A DNA stretch of 64,000 nt from DTU072 sp050309775 (GCA_050309775.1 JBNRMV010000001.1:114589-178588); one strand, 5' to 3'; shown: positions 42,763 through 51,260, counted from the first letter of the stretch. Numbers and translations are program-made. Notes: a model not told the origin generated them from the letters alone.

Positions 42763-44025
42763 ATGAAAAGAAAACTGCTTGTTGTGTTTGTTATTATGCT
42801 TATTGCCGCGCTTTGCTTATCGGCATTTGCTTGCAAAGCGCCTACCGATGACAATGCTGGAGGCAACCCGAGCAATGAAGAAGACAATGAGCCGTCGACT
42901 GAAAACGATGACGATTATGTGCTGGAAATAGAGGGCATAGGCGCCGAAATAATAAGCGTCACTAAGGCGCAAATAAAAGCTTTGGCGCAGACAAAACTTG
43001 TAGAGTACACAAAAGAAGAGCCTTGTTATACCTCTGACAAGACCGACGAAGACAACAACCCTATACCGCATTGGTTGAAAGGAGTATACCTTGACGACAT
43101 TCTTGCCGAATATGCCGACGGCGCGGTTTCGGGATATTATTCGTCAATGGTACTGAAAGCCGAAGACGGCTATGAAAATCAGCTGACGCAGGATACTTTC
43201 AGCGTAGAACATGGCGGCAGCAAAATGATAATCGCCTATGAATATGACGGGCATGAACTGAAACCCGGAGAGGAAAGCGGCGCGCTCCGCGCAGTTTTTC
43301 CCGACCAAGTAGCAAACAGTTGGGCAAAAAAGCTGAAGAAAATCATATTTACCGACGCGCAGTTGTTACCTCCGGCGCCGACTTCACTCAATTTTGTTGA
43401 GATGCTGGGCGAGGACTTTGACGGCAGTTTCCAAAAAGATGTCACAACGGGAGCAGGCACAAGCGCTTATACTTTTTATGGCGTAAGCCTTGCCGCGCTT
43501 TTTGAGGCAGGCATACTTGCGGCAGAGGAAAGCGACAAAATGTACCTGAATGCGTGGGACTATATCACAGACGGCACAAGTTCATTTTATAGGGAATATA
43601 CGAACTGGAAGAGCTATGAATACTATTCAAATGCCTATCTTGTGTACCAGTATAAAGTTGGTGACGGCGAAATACAGCAGGAAAGCACAGCGCCCAATTT
43701 GGACGGCGAAAACATATTGAAAGGCATGACCGTAAAAAATATGCTTTCATTGTCGGTTAAAAACACCGCATTGGTATGTCTTGATATGGCATACGAAAGA
43801 TTTGATACCGACAATGACGATACCATAATGCTGTCAGATGTATTGGGGCTTGTCAATATGATGAATGATAAGAAAACATATACCATAACGACTGCTTCAG
43901 GTGCTCAGGTGCAAGTTTCAGGCGATACGCTGTCCTCGGCAACTCTTTCAAAAACCCAAAGCGGTTACACGCTGAATTATGGAGCGGAAAGTGTGGCAAT
44001 AAAATCAATTTCAATAAACAAATAA
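42763..44025 (+). CDS. Lipoprotein with molybdopterin-binding-like domains
   Basis: 420 residues from ATG 42763 behind GGAGG. The signal has a hydrophobic core and lipobox with Cys24 (SAFAC), then an acidic linker. The first domain (about 48-205) follows the sulfite-oxidase molybdopterin-binding pattern: VTKAQIKALAQTKLVEY, a Cys where the family's metal-binding Cys lies (EEPCYTSD), GVYLDDILAEY, LKAEDGYENQLTQD, then AVFPDQVANSWAKKLKKIIF. A second copy seems to begin near 220 with GVSLAALFEAGIL. The fold call is by eye; cofactor binding is inference. Confidence 0.75.
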   Translation: MKRKLLVVFVIMLIAALCLSAFACKAPTDDNAGGNPSNEEDNEPSTENDDDYVLEIEGIGAEIISVTKAQIKALAQTKLVEYTKEEPCYTSDKTDEDNNPIPHWLKGVYLDDILAEYADGAVSGYYSSMVLKAEDGYENQLTQDTFSVEHGGSKMIIAYEYDGHELKPGEESGALRAVFPDQVANSWAKKLKKIIFTDAQLLPPAPTSLNFVEMLGEDFDGSFQKDVTTGAGTSAYTFYGVSLAALFEAGILAAEESDKMYLNAWDYITDGTSSFYREYTNWKSYEYYSNAYLVYQYKVGDGEIQQESTAPNLDGENILKGMTVKNMLSLSVKNTALVCLDMAYERFDTDNDDTIMLSDVLGLVNMMNDKKTYTITTASGAQVQVSGDTLSSATLSKTQSGYTLNYGAESVAIKSISINK

Positions 44026-44042
44026 ATATAAGGAGAACCATT

Positions 44043-44588
44043 ATGAAAAAATTCCTATCCGTAAAAACTATTGCAGTATTTTTGATACTTGCGCTGTCAG
44101 TTGTGGCGTTTGTTGCTTGCGTAAAGCCCACACCCGAGGACAACAACGAAGACGACAAAACGCCGGCTTACGCCATTCCCGAATTTGAATTGAAAATCAA
44201 AGACGGAGAAAGCGAATATACCGTGACCAAGAGCGATGTTTCCTCCCTAAGCTTTGCCTCCGCCAGCCGTACAAGCAAGGGTGTCACAACTTATTATAAA
44301 GGCTTTTTGCTTAGCGATATTTTGGAATTAAAGAATATTGCCATAGAAGGCATAACAAGCGTAACCATTGACGACGGAGATTATGACAGCGATTTGGAGG
44401 CGGCGAACATATCCTCTTGTGTGCTTGCCACAGTTGCCAGCGCCACAGAGGCAGGCGGATATGTCATTATGACGACTCCCGAGAACAATCCCGAAGACCC
44501 CGAGGGTCCGATAAGAGCTGTCAGCATGGCTGAAGAAACTGAGTTCAAGTCAATCAAAAATGCTGTCAATATCACAATAAACAGATAA
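44043..44588 (+). CDS. Lipoprotein with single molybdopterin-binding-like domain
   Basis: 181 residues. A lipoprotein signal ends at the lipobox VAFVAC (Cys26), followed by an acidic linker. The domain (about 45-180) repeats the pattern of the preceding protein: VTKSDVSSLSFASA, GFLLSDILELKNI, TIDDGDYDSDLEAANISSCV, IMTTPENNPEDPEGPIRAVS, ending in a strand like KKIIF. AAGGAG precedes the ATG, 17 bases after the previous gene. Probably a surface ligand-binding protein working with the ECF transporter. Confidence 0.72.
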   Translation: MKKFLSVKTIAVFLILALSVVAFVACVKPTPEDNNEDDKTPAYAIPEFELKIKDGESEYTVTKSDVSSLSFASASRTSKGVTTYYKGFLLSDILELKNIAIEGITSVTIDDGDYDSDLEAANISSCVLATVASATEAGGYVIMTTPENNPEDPEGPIRAVSMAEETEFKSIKNAVNITINR

Positions 44589-44599
44589 AAGAACATCTT

Positions 44600-45280
44600 A
44601 TGCCAAAGAAACGGTTTTTGAATTCTTATGCGGTCTACGACCTCATGGTCATAGCTATGCTTGGCGCGTTGGGCATAGCTTTTAAGACCATTGCCGGAAT
44701 TCTTGTACGAATGATTACAGGACCGCTGGGCATACCGGGGGGAGCGCTTGCCGGCGGTCTGTATATGTTGTGGATGCCGCTTGGGCTTGCCATAACCGGA
44801 AAGAAAGGTACGGCGCTTTTGATATCGCTTATACAGGCAGTGGTCTTGATGATTTCCGGCGCGCCAGGCAGCCACGGTATATGGACCTTTTTAACCTACC
44901 TTGCGCCGGCTGCGGCTGTTGAGGCAGCATTTTTTATCAAGGGCAAAAAACCCAACATATTACACTTTGTATTAGCTGCTTTGTTTGCCAACATTGTGGG
45001 AACTTTTGGTAGCAACTTGCTGTTTTTCCGAATGTCGGTGCTGCCGCTGCTGTTTACTCTTGTAGCCGCGGCATTTTCAGGTGCTGTCGGCGGCGTAATA
45101 GCGTATTTCACCTTTCAAAAAATAGAAAAAACAGGGCTAATAATAAAGATGCAGCCAAAAAGCGCACAGCCCAAACCAATTGAACAACCTATACAAACCG
45201 AGCAACCCAAAGAAACCGAACAACCCACACAACCCAAGCAATTTGAGCAAATAGTGAGCGCCCAAAATGAAAAAGATTAA
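44600..45280 (+). CDS. ECF transporter S component (substrate-binding membrane subunit)
   Basis: 226 residues. Five or six hydrophobic helices fill residues 10-175, including VYDLMVIAMLGALGIAFKTI and GALAGGLYMLWMPLGLAI, the small-residue-rich layout of ECF S components such as the YkoE group. After residue 185 a Pro/Gln/Glu repeat tail (KPIEQPIQTEQPKETEQPTQ pattern) is cytosolic and unusual. The A, A' and T subunits are encoded downstream in the same operon. Substrate is not known for this subfamily; the operon points to a pterin cofactor. No strong ribosome binding site is seen. Confidence 0.85.
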   Translation: MPKKRFLNSYAVYDLMVIAMLGALGIAFKTIAGILVRMITGPLGIPGGALAGGLYMLWMPLGLAITGKKGTALLISLIQAVVLMISGAPGSHGIWTFLTYLAPAAAVEAAFFIKGKKPNILHFVLAALFANIVGTFGSNLLFFRMSVLPLLFTLVAAAFSGAVGGVIAYFTFQKIEKTGLIIKMQPKSAQPKPIEQPIQTEQPKETEQPTQPKQFEQIVSAQNEKD

Positions 45281-46718
45281 ACTTTTATTGACAATTTTTA
45301 TATTGATACTGGCTCTTTTCGCATGCAAGGAAGCACCTGAGCCGCCGAATGAAGATGAGCATGAAAGTATAAATATTCTGTTTACCGGTGATATATTGAA
45401 CGCAAACCAAAGCCCCGACATAAGCGGCATGGAAAAACATTCCTTCAATTATACAAAGGACGGAGAAGAAATAGTAGCCGAGGGGTATAGACTGGACGAA
45501 ATAGTTGATTTGCTTACGCTGATAGACGCTGAAAGTTGGCTTATGATAACAGCAACCGACAGCACAACGGCGAGGATAAATATTGAAAATGCCGACTTGT
45601 GCTATGTGCTTTATGAAGAGAACAAATTCAGCATAAGAGCGCCGCAGCTGCCGCCGGTAGTGGGGATAAAAGACATTGCCGAAATAACCGTGGTGTCACG
45701 CAACACAGTCCAAACGGGCATAAAGCTCATTGAGCAGCAAGATGAACAGATTATGTCTTTGGGACAAGTCAGAATGGCTTTTTTTAATCAGACAGCCGCA
45801 AACAAAAAGAATGACATACCTGCATATAAGCATGCGTTAAAAGAAGAATTCAAAGTATCTGATTTAACAAATGAACATATGAACCTGCTTTATTTTGAAA
45901 ACTTTGACATAATCAAATCCCAGGAGGACACGGGCAGGCTTATATGGCAAGAAGGCTCCCTTGGGTATGAATTGGACGGGAAACAATATTTTGGGCTGAA
46001 AGGCATAGTGTTTGGTACGGAAAAGATAGTTTACGATGCCTATCAGGATATGAAGAATGCAATTGACTCAGACAAAAGAGTTATGTTTATTTTGCCCGAC
46101 GGTTTGTCGCTGGAGCAGATACGGCACTTCAACGAGGACCTGACGGTTTTCAAACAAGGTTATAGTGTTGCGGCATCGGTCAACCCAGCCATTTCAAATG
46201 TGTCGCTGGCAACAATAGTCACCGGCGTGTCGCCCTATCATACCGGCATAACCGAAAGGGGTGTCAAAGCGCCTGCAAGTCAAGATATTTTTGCATATGC
46301 ACAAAGCAAGGACAAGAATGTTAAATATATCGAAGGTAACAGCAATCTGATATTGACAAGCGTTCAGCCGGTGCTGAACCCTCCCGACCCTGACGGTTTT
46401 ACCGATGCAAATGTGTACAATGATACTTTGGCTGCCGTTGCAGACGGGGAGATAGGTTTGATTTTTGCGCATTTTCACGGCATTGACGATGTCAACCATG
46501 AGTTTTCACCGTTGAGCGACCGGTCCAAACAAAAGATAATTGAAATTGAAGGTTATATAGCAAACCTTATAGCAGACTTCGACGGCGTAGTAATCATAGT
46601 TCCCGACCATGGCGCCGTCACAATGACAAACGGCGAAAAAACAGAGGGCAAGCATGGCGTGTTTGCGCCGCAGGATATGTTTGTGCCGTACTATGTTTTG
46701 AATTTGGAGAAAGTATGA
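45267..46718 (+). CDS. Lipoprotein with N-terminal binding domain and alkaline-phosphatase-type phosphodiesterase
   Basis: 483 residues, starting 14 bases before the S-component stop. Lipobox Cys20 in LALFAC. Residues about 35-150 contain GYRLDEIVDLL and a pattern like the upstream molybdopterin-type domains. From about 265 a type I phosphodiesterase/nucleotide pyrophosphatase-like domain is visible: MFILPDG, NVSLATIVTGVSPYHTGI (the Ser/Thr would be the nucleophile region), FAHFHGIDDVNHEFS, IIVPDHGAVT and GKHGVF, which supply metal-binding Asp and His. It could cleave a dinucleotide cofactor outside the membrane. Confidence 0.78.
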   Translation: MKKIKLLLTIFILILALFACKEAPEPPNEDEHESINILFTGDILNANQSPDISGMEKHSFNYTKDGEEIVAEGYRLDEIVDLLTLIDAESWLMITATDSTTARINIENADLCYVLYEENKFSIRAPQLPPVVGIKDIAEITVVSRNTVQTGIKLIEQQDEQIMSLGQVRMAFFNQTAANKKNDIPAYKHALKEEFKVSDLTNEHMNLLYFENFDIIKSQEDTGRLIWQEGSLGYELDGKQYFGLKGIVFGTEKIVYDAYQDMKNAIDSDKRVMFILPDGLSLEQIRHFNEDLTVFKQGYSVAASVNPAISNVSLATIVTGVSPYHTGITERGVKAPASQDIFAYAQSKDKNVKYIEGNSNLILTSVQPVLNPPDPDGFTDANVYNDTLAAVADGEIGLIFAHFHGIDDVNHEFSPLSDRSKQKIIEIEGYIANLIADFDGVVIIVPDHGAVTMTNGEKTEGKHGVFAPQDMFVPYYVLNLEKV

Positions 46719-47275
46719 AAAAGCCGCTTAGCAAACAAATGCTGATTGCAATAATAATAATTGCCGTATTGGCAATAGCCTTTGGCGCTTTGCTGACGGT
46801 TTATCTCATTAACAATAAAGAAAACCAACAGACTTACGAAGAACAAAAAATAAGAATTCTTGTCGGCGAGCAGCTTATCGGCGAATATACATTTGAACAG
46901 CTTGCCGAACTAAGCGCAGAAAAAACATTTAAGGCTGTCTACAAACCCAGCGGCAAAGCGGCTATATCCCGCGATTACAGCGGCATAGAACTCAAAGAGT
47001 TGCTTGAGGCGCTGTCTATTGACCTCAGCGACAAGCAGGAAGTACGCTTTACGGCTTCGGATGGGCTGCAAAAGATTTATTCGATGCAAGATGTACGGCA
47101 AGAGGACAATGTCTTTATTGCCAACAAGGTGAACGGACAGTCCTTTAACAAAGGCATAGATTCGCTTGCTTACACGAAACCGCAAGAGGACGGCGGTCCG
47201 TATGTGGTCATAAGAGCCAAAGACACAGTCAGTCAAAACCGTGTCAAACTGCTGGTGGAAATATGTGTGATGTGA
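46715..47275 (+). CDS. Membrane-anchored protein with molybdopterin-binding-like domain
   Basis: 186 residues, overlapping the previous stop (ATGA). One N-terminal transmembrane helix (residues 9-32), no lipobox. The outside domain shows the same plan as the lipoproteins of the operon: FEQLAELSAEKTF, YSGIELKELLEALSIDL, VRFTASDGLQKIYSMQD, then GGPYVVIRAKDTVSQNRVKLLVEI. It overlaps the first ATPase gene by 13 bases. Possibly a membrane-bound receiver that hands ligand to the S component. Confidence 0.72.
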   Translation: MKKPLSKQMLIAIIIIAVLAIAFGALLTVYLINNKENQQTYEEQKIRILVGEQLIGEYTFEQLAELSAEKTFKAVYKPSGKAAISRDYSGIELKELLEALSIDLSDKQEVRFTASDGLQKIYSMQDVRQEDNVFIANKVNGQSFNKGIDSLAYTKPQEDGGPYVVIRAKDTVSQNRVKLLVEICVM

Positions 47276-47907
47276 TAGTTGAGGTAAAAGACCTAGCCAT
47301 CAGCTATGGCGAAAGAAAGCTTTTTGATAAGTTGAATTTTGTCATACCAAAAAACACCATAATAGGCATAAAGGGAAAAAACGGCGCCGGAAAGACCACA
47401 TTGTGCCTTGCGCTTGCAGGAATTGAAACGCAGGCGCAAATCAGCGGCGGAATTTTTTATGGCGGCAAGGAAGTTAAGCAGCTTTCAATTGCAGAGCGAG
47501 CCGAAAAGGTGGGCATAGTTTTTCAATTACCTGACAGCCGCTTATTTTCTCCGACAGTAGAAGACGAAATAGCCTTTGCGCCGGAAAACCTGTGTCTTTC
47601 ACAACAAGAAATTGAACAGAGAATAGATTTTGCGCTGTCATTGTGCGACATTAAACACCTGCGCAAAAGTTTTACAAATAAGCTGTCGGGCGGCGAAAAA
47701 CAGCTTGTAGCCATAGCCTCTGTGCTGGCAATGAAGCCCAGGCTTATAATAGCCGATGAGATATTTTCTTCGCTTGATGCGCGCGGCAAAAAACGCATTA
47801 AGCAAGCCTTGCAGGAATATACGAATTTTGGCAGCGTGCTTTTAGTGTCGCACTCACAAGACGAATTGGCGATTTGTTCGCAGGTTGTGGATATGGGCGG
47901 CGTATGA
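47263..47907 (+). CDS. ECF transporter ATPase A1
   Basis: 214 residues. Walker A GKNGAGKTT near 39, Q-loop VFQLPDSRLF near 85 with the ECF-type Gln-Leu-Pro-Asp, signature NKLSGGEKQL near 144, Walker B with LIIADEIFSSLD near 165, and His in LVSHSQDE. It pairs with the second ATPase that overlaps its stop by 4 bases and with the T subunit that follows. Confidence 0.93.
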   Translation: MCDVIVEVKDLAISYGERKLFDKLNFVIPKNTIIGIKGKNGAGKTTLCLALAGIETQAQISGGIFYGGKEVKQLSIAERAEKVGIVFQLPDSRLFSPTVEDEIAFAPENLCLSQQEIEQRIDFALSLCDIKHLRKSFTNKLSGGEKQLVAIASVLAMKPRLIIADEIFSSLDARGKKRIKQALQEYTNFGSVLLVSHSQDELAICSQVVDMGGV

Positions 47908-48548
47908 AAATAGAATTAAGAAATATCTGTTTCAGCTATAACAAAAAAACACCGCTTATTGACAGTTTTGACTATGTGTTCAAGGGCGGCAAATGCTATT
48001 TGCTAAGAGGCAAAAACGGCAGCGGAAAAACAACTCTCTCCAAGCTGATTTTGGGACTACTGACACCCAAAAGCGGAGATATAGTTATCAATAATGAAAT
48101 CACAAGAAAAAAGAGCGTTGCCGAAATATCCAAGGATATAGGCTACCTTTTTCAAAATGCAGAGCTTCAGCTTTTTGCGCCAACGGTATGGGAGGAGCTA
48201 AGCTTTCCGTACGAACTCAACAATGCGTTGGACGAAAAAGCAAAAGAAAAAATTGACAAAACGCTGGAGCAGTTTGGTTTGTCACATTTGAAAACAGCCT
48301 TTCCGCTGTTGCTCAGCGGCGGCGAAAAACAAAGGTTGGCGCTGGCTACAATCTTCATTCGTGACATTAAGTTCTTAATTCTTGACGAGCCGTCCTCATC
48401 GATAGACAAGGAGGGAAAACTGTTTCTGGCAGAGCTTATTCGGCATTTTATTCAACAAGGCGGCGGTGTGCTGGTAATCAGCCATGACGAGGAGGTCTCC
48501 GCAATGCTTCCCGATGCAGAGATAATTTTGTTGGGGGAGGCGCCATGA
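47904..48548 (+). CDS. ECF transporter ATPase A2
   Basis: 214 residues from ATG 47904, overlapping the A1 stop (ATGA). Walker A GKNGSGKTT near 34, YLFQNAELQLFAPTVWEEL near 80, signature LLLSGGEKQRL near 137, Walker B LILDEPSSSID, and His in VISHDEE. The longer reading into the A1 gene is not used. Together with A1 it gives the usual two-ATPase ECF module. Confidence 0.93.
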   Translation: MKIELRNICFSYNKKTPLIDSFDYVFKGGKCYLLRGKNGSGKTTLSKLILGLLTPKSGDIVINNEITRKKSVAEISKDIGYLFQNAELQLFAPTVWEELSFPYELNNALDEKAKEKIDKTLEQFGLSHLKTAFPLLLSGGEKQRLALATIFIRDIKFLILDEPSSSIDKEGKLFLAELIRHFIQQGGGVLVISHDEEVSAMLPDAEIILLGEAP

Positions 48549-49285
48549 AAATCGACCCCAGAACAAAAATATTGCTGATAATTTGCCTTACAACGCTTGC
48601 GGTGCTTGCGCTTGACATAATTTATTTGGCATGCGTATTTGGCGTGGCGCTGGTCATAAACATATGTCTGCGCTCCGATTTGCCGGGCGCACTGAAAAAA
48701 ATGCGCTATTTGATTTCTCTCATTGTTTTCATAAGCATAGTGCAGAGCCTGACGGTAAAAGGCGGCATGCCGCTTGTGTATATAAAAAATACAGTTTTTA
48801 TTTCAACAAAGGGCTTGCAATACGGCGCGGAATTTGCATTGAGAATGTCCATAGTCATTCTTTCATCTCTGATTGCCATGACAGCAAGCAGCAGAGAAAT
48901 GATAGATGGACTGATTAAATTAAAAGTGCCGTATGAAATAGCCTTTATGGCAAGCATTACTTTGAGATTTTTGCCGATTTTCAGAGATGAGTTTGCCAAC
49001 AGACTCAATGCGCTGAAGCTGCGAGGCTGTGATTTGAAAAAAGCAGGATTGATGAAAAAATTAAAAATTTATTCATACCTTTTGGCGCCAACGGTGTCGG
49101 GCAGCATGATTAGGAGCAGGGAGCTTGCAGAATCTATCGAAGCAAGAGGCTTCCGCGCATACGGCAAAAGGTCTGCGCTGCGAACGCTGAAGTTGAATGT
49201 ATTGGATTATTTTGTTATAATATGTGCATTGATTTGCACAATCGGCTTTGCCGTCATAATGTTTTGGAAAGGAGCGTTAATATGA
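48545..49285 (+). CDS. ECF transporter T component (CbiQ family)
   Basis: 246-residue membrane protein with about five helices and the coupling helices expected for EcfT: ALKLRGCDLKK near 160 and ESIEARGFRAYGK near 205 carry the Ala-Arg-Gly type motifs that dock on the ATPases. It overlaps A2 and mobB by four bases on each side (ATGA). It couples ATP hydrolysis to the S component at 44600. Confidence 0.93.
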   Translation: MKIDPRTKILLIICLTTLAVLALDIIYLACVFGVALVINICLRSDLPGALKKMRYLISLIVFISIVQSLTVKGGMPLVYIKNTVFISTKGLQYGAEFALRMSIVILSSLIAMTASSREMIDGLIKLKVPYEIAFMASITLRFLPIFRDEFANRLNALKLRGCDLKKAGLMKKLKIYSYLLAPTVSGSMIRSRELAESIEARGFRAYGKRSALRTLKLNVLDYFVIICALICTIGFAVIMFWKGALI

Positions 49286-50022
49286 AAGTTTTTACCGTAC
49301 TGGGCTTGTCAAAAAGCGGCAAGACAACAACAATTGAAAGACTTATCGGAGAGCTTACAAGCAGAGGTTATACCGTCGGAACAGTCAAGGACATACATTT
49401 TGAGACATTCACAATGGATACGGAGGGCAAGAATACATGGCGTCACCGTCAGGCAGGCGCTAACACCGTCACCGCGCGCGGACTGTACGAAACCGATGTC
49501 TTGTACAAAGGCAGAATGCCCATATACGACATACTCTCTCATCACAAAGAGGATTATGTCATTCTTGAAGGGGTCAGAGACGCTGTTGTGCCGGAGCTTG
49601 TCGTATGCGCCGAGGACGCGCAGCCCGACATTTCACCGCTGAGCATAGCCGTAACCGGGCGCTTTGCCAACACGCATAAGGGCAGCCACGAGGGCTTGCC
49701 GGTCATAAACAGTCTTACGGAAACTGCGGCGTTGGCAGACCTTATCGAAAAAAAGGTACCCGAATTGATGTATGACATGGACGAGGAATGTTGCGGCATA
49801 TGCGGCAGCGACTGCCGCAAGTTTTTGGCGAAAGTACTGAAAGGCGAGAAAGATATGCAGGAATGCGTATTGCGGAACCCCAAAATATCGCTTACGGTGG
49901 ACGGGGCAAAAGTGCCGATAGTGCCTTTTGTCGAAAGGATTTTGAGCAACGCTGTACTTGGAGTTGTGTCCGAACTAAAGGGCTATAAGAAAGATGCCGC
50001 AATAAAAGTCGAAATCAAATGA
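49282..50022 (+). CDS. mobB: MobB-type molybdopterin-guanine dinucleotide synthesis GTPase with Cys-rich extension
   Basis: 246 residues from ATG 49282 behind AAAGGAG. Residues 1-150 are MobB: P-loop GLSKSGKTTT at 8-17, GTVKDIHFE near 34, DTEGKNTWRHRQAGANTV near 46-63 and ILEGVRD near 94. The C-terminal 85 residues are extra, with a Cys cluster at 170, 171, 174 and 178 (ECCGICGSDC) that could bind metal or an iron-sulfur cluster, then ISLTVDGAKVPIVPFVE. It ties the operon to molybdenum or tungsten cofactor and suggests that imported cofactor is turned into its guanine dinucleotide form. Confidence 0.9.
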   Translation: MKVFTVLGLSKSGKTTTIERLIGELTSRGYTVGTVKDIHFETFTMDTEGKNTWRHRQAGANTVTARGLYETDVLYKGRMPIYDILSHHKEDYVILEGVRDAVVPELVVCAEDAQPDISPLSIAVTGRFANTHKGSHEGLPVINSLTETAALADLIEKKVPELMYDMDEECCGICGSDCRKFLAKVLKGEKDMQECVLRNPKISLTVDGAKVPIVPFVERILSNAVLGVVSELKGYKKDAAIKVEIK

Positions 50023-50639
50023 CAGAAAAAACAATAGAGAAATTCCGTAGCAAAAAGAACAGCGTATATCTTGTCGAGAAGCAAGGACAAAGGCTGATAA
50101 AAAAAGTTTATGACTCAGCCCAAAGTCTTGAGATTGAGCGCAAGGAGTTGGCGCTGCTTGCCGGACTGCGTGTTCCCGAAATCGTGAGGTCAGAGAGGAA
50201 TACTCTTTATTTATCATATATAGAGGGAGCGTTGTTGCTGGACGAATTTTTGAATAGGTCTACAAATGACCTGCCGCAACTGGCAAAAAGTCTTGCGGAT
50301 TTTTTGTTGGCATATTATCGCCGCCGCGGCGCAGGCATTGCCGACGCCAACTTCCGAAACTTTATTATAAAGGACGGCGAATGCTACGGCATAGATTTTG
50401 ACGAGCCGCCGCAAGGCGACTTGAAAGAGTGCGCGGCAAGGTTTGCGGCATTTTGTTTTTTATACACGGTATCATATGAAAGGAAAACGGCGTTCTGCCG
50501 CTCTTTGCTTGAATTTTTGGCAGAAAGTGCAATTGGTTTTGAAACGCAGAGCTTTGTGCAACTGCTGTGCGCCAGAAGGGGCGTAGCTTTCAACAAAGAG
50601 GATTTTGAGGCTTTTTTATGCGGCATTGAGCGCCGCTGA
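50019..50639 (+). CDS. Small kinase-fold (RIO/LPS-kinase-like) protein
   Basis: 206 residues overlapping mobB by four bases. A short N-lobe (SVYLVEKQGQRLIKKVY, a Lys for nucleotide binding) is followed by a C-lobe with GIADANFRNFIIKDGECYGIDFDEPPQGD near 110-137, matching the catalytic Asp-x4-Asn and metal-binding Asp-Phe-Asp of small RIO/Kdo-kinase-type phosphotransferases. No transmembrane segment. Its role with the cofactor genes is unknown; phosphorylation of an imported ligand is possible. Its end overlaps the convergent FMN-binding gene by 24 bases. Confidence 0.72.
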   Translation: MTEKTIEKFRSKKNSVYLVEKQGQRLIKKVYDSAQSLEIERKELALLAGLRVPEIVRSERNTLYLSYIEGALLLDEFLNRSTNDLPQLAKSLADFLLAYYRRRGAGIADANFRNFIIKDGECYGIDFDEPPQGDLKECAARFAAFCFLYTVSYERKTAFCRSLLEFLAESAIGFETQSFVQLLCARRGVAFNKEDFEAFLCGIERR

Positions 50640-51158
50640 ATTTTTTTCGTACCATTCAATAATGGCATTTATGGCGGCTATGACGGTGTTTGAAGTGTAG
50701 GTGGCTCCGGTGACATAGATTATGTCTGTGCTTTGAGAGGGACGACCGCCTCCTGCAAGTTTGTGCGATTTGGAGATGTCTAGGGCTTTGAATTGCGACA
50801 AAAAGTTTTCTTTGAATGCCTTTGTGCCTATGCCCTCTGTTTCTTTTATGTTTATGGCTTTTATGTCAGATATCTTGTACTCGTCAAGCAGGATTACCAG
50901 CTCCACAGCGCCGTTGTATCCGCCTTGGGTCATGGTATTTATGACAAGTTTGTTTTGGTTTTTGTAGACTTTCTTTATTTCTGTGCCTTTGCTGTCATTG
51001 TCGGCAAATGCCAAAATGTCAACGGCAACATACCCTTCGGCGGCGTCAACCACCGATATTATGTCAGCGTCATCTGCCAAAAGGTCTTCTTTGCAGCCCG
51101 CAGAGTTTATTAGGCAAAGCAGCAATAATATTGCAAAAATCCTCTTTATTTTTTTCAT
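50616..51158 (-). CDS. FMN-binding-domain lipoprotein
   Basis: 180 residues. Lipoprotein signal with Cys22 (INSAGC). The FMN-binding domain shows GGYNGAVELVILLDEYKISDIKAINIKETEGIGTKA split over two strands and VTGATYTSNTVIAAI near 148-162, the (S/T)GATxTS motif to which ApbE-type enzymes attach FMN on Thr. It should be a surface electron carrier like RnfG/NqrC domains. No ribosome binding site precedes the ATG; TGGTATAAT lies 6 bases upstream, so the message may be leaderless. No ApbE gene is in the window. Confidence 0.88.
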   Translation of the reverse strand: MKKIKRIFAILLLLCLINSAGCKEDLLADDADIISVVDAAEGYVAVDILAFADNDSKGTEIKKVYKNQNKLVINTMTQGGYNGAVELVILLDEYKISDIKAINIKETEGIGTKAFKENFLSQFKALDISKSHKLAGGGRPSQSTDIIYVTGATYTSNTVIAAINAIIEWYEKNSAALNAA

Positions 51159-51164
51159 ATAATA

Positions 51165-51173
51165 ATTATACCA
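51165..51173 (-). promoter_or_regulatory. Extended -10 directly before the FMN-binding gene
   Basis: On the minus strand TGGTATAAT places the expected transcription start on the A of the ATG at 51158. No -35 is recognisable in the very AT-rich upstream sequence. Confidence 0.5.
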
Positions 51174-51260
51174 TTAAATATTAAAATCCTTTATATTATT
51201 ATATTGTATTATAATTATAATAAAAAATAATTATTTTTTAAGATATTATTAAAATAAGTA

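Noticed and set aside
43790..43850. Dockerin or EF-hand in the 42763 lipoprotein, from a D-x-D-x-D pattern
   Set aside because: Only one short Asp-rich loop is present, without the paired repeat of dockerins; it lies within a larger beta domain.
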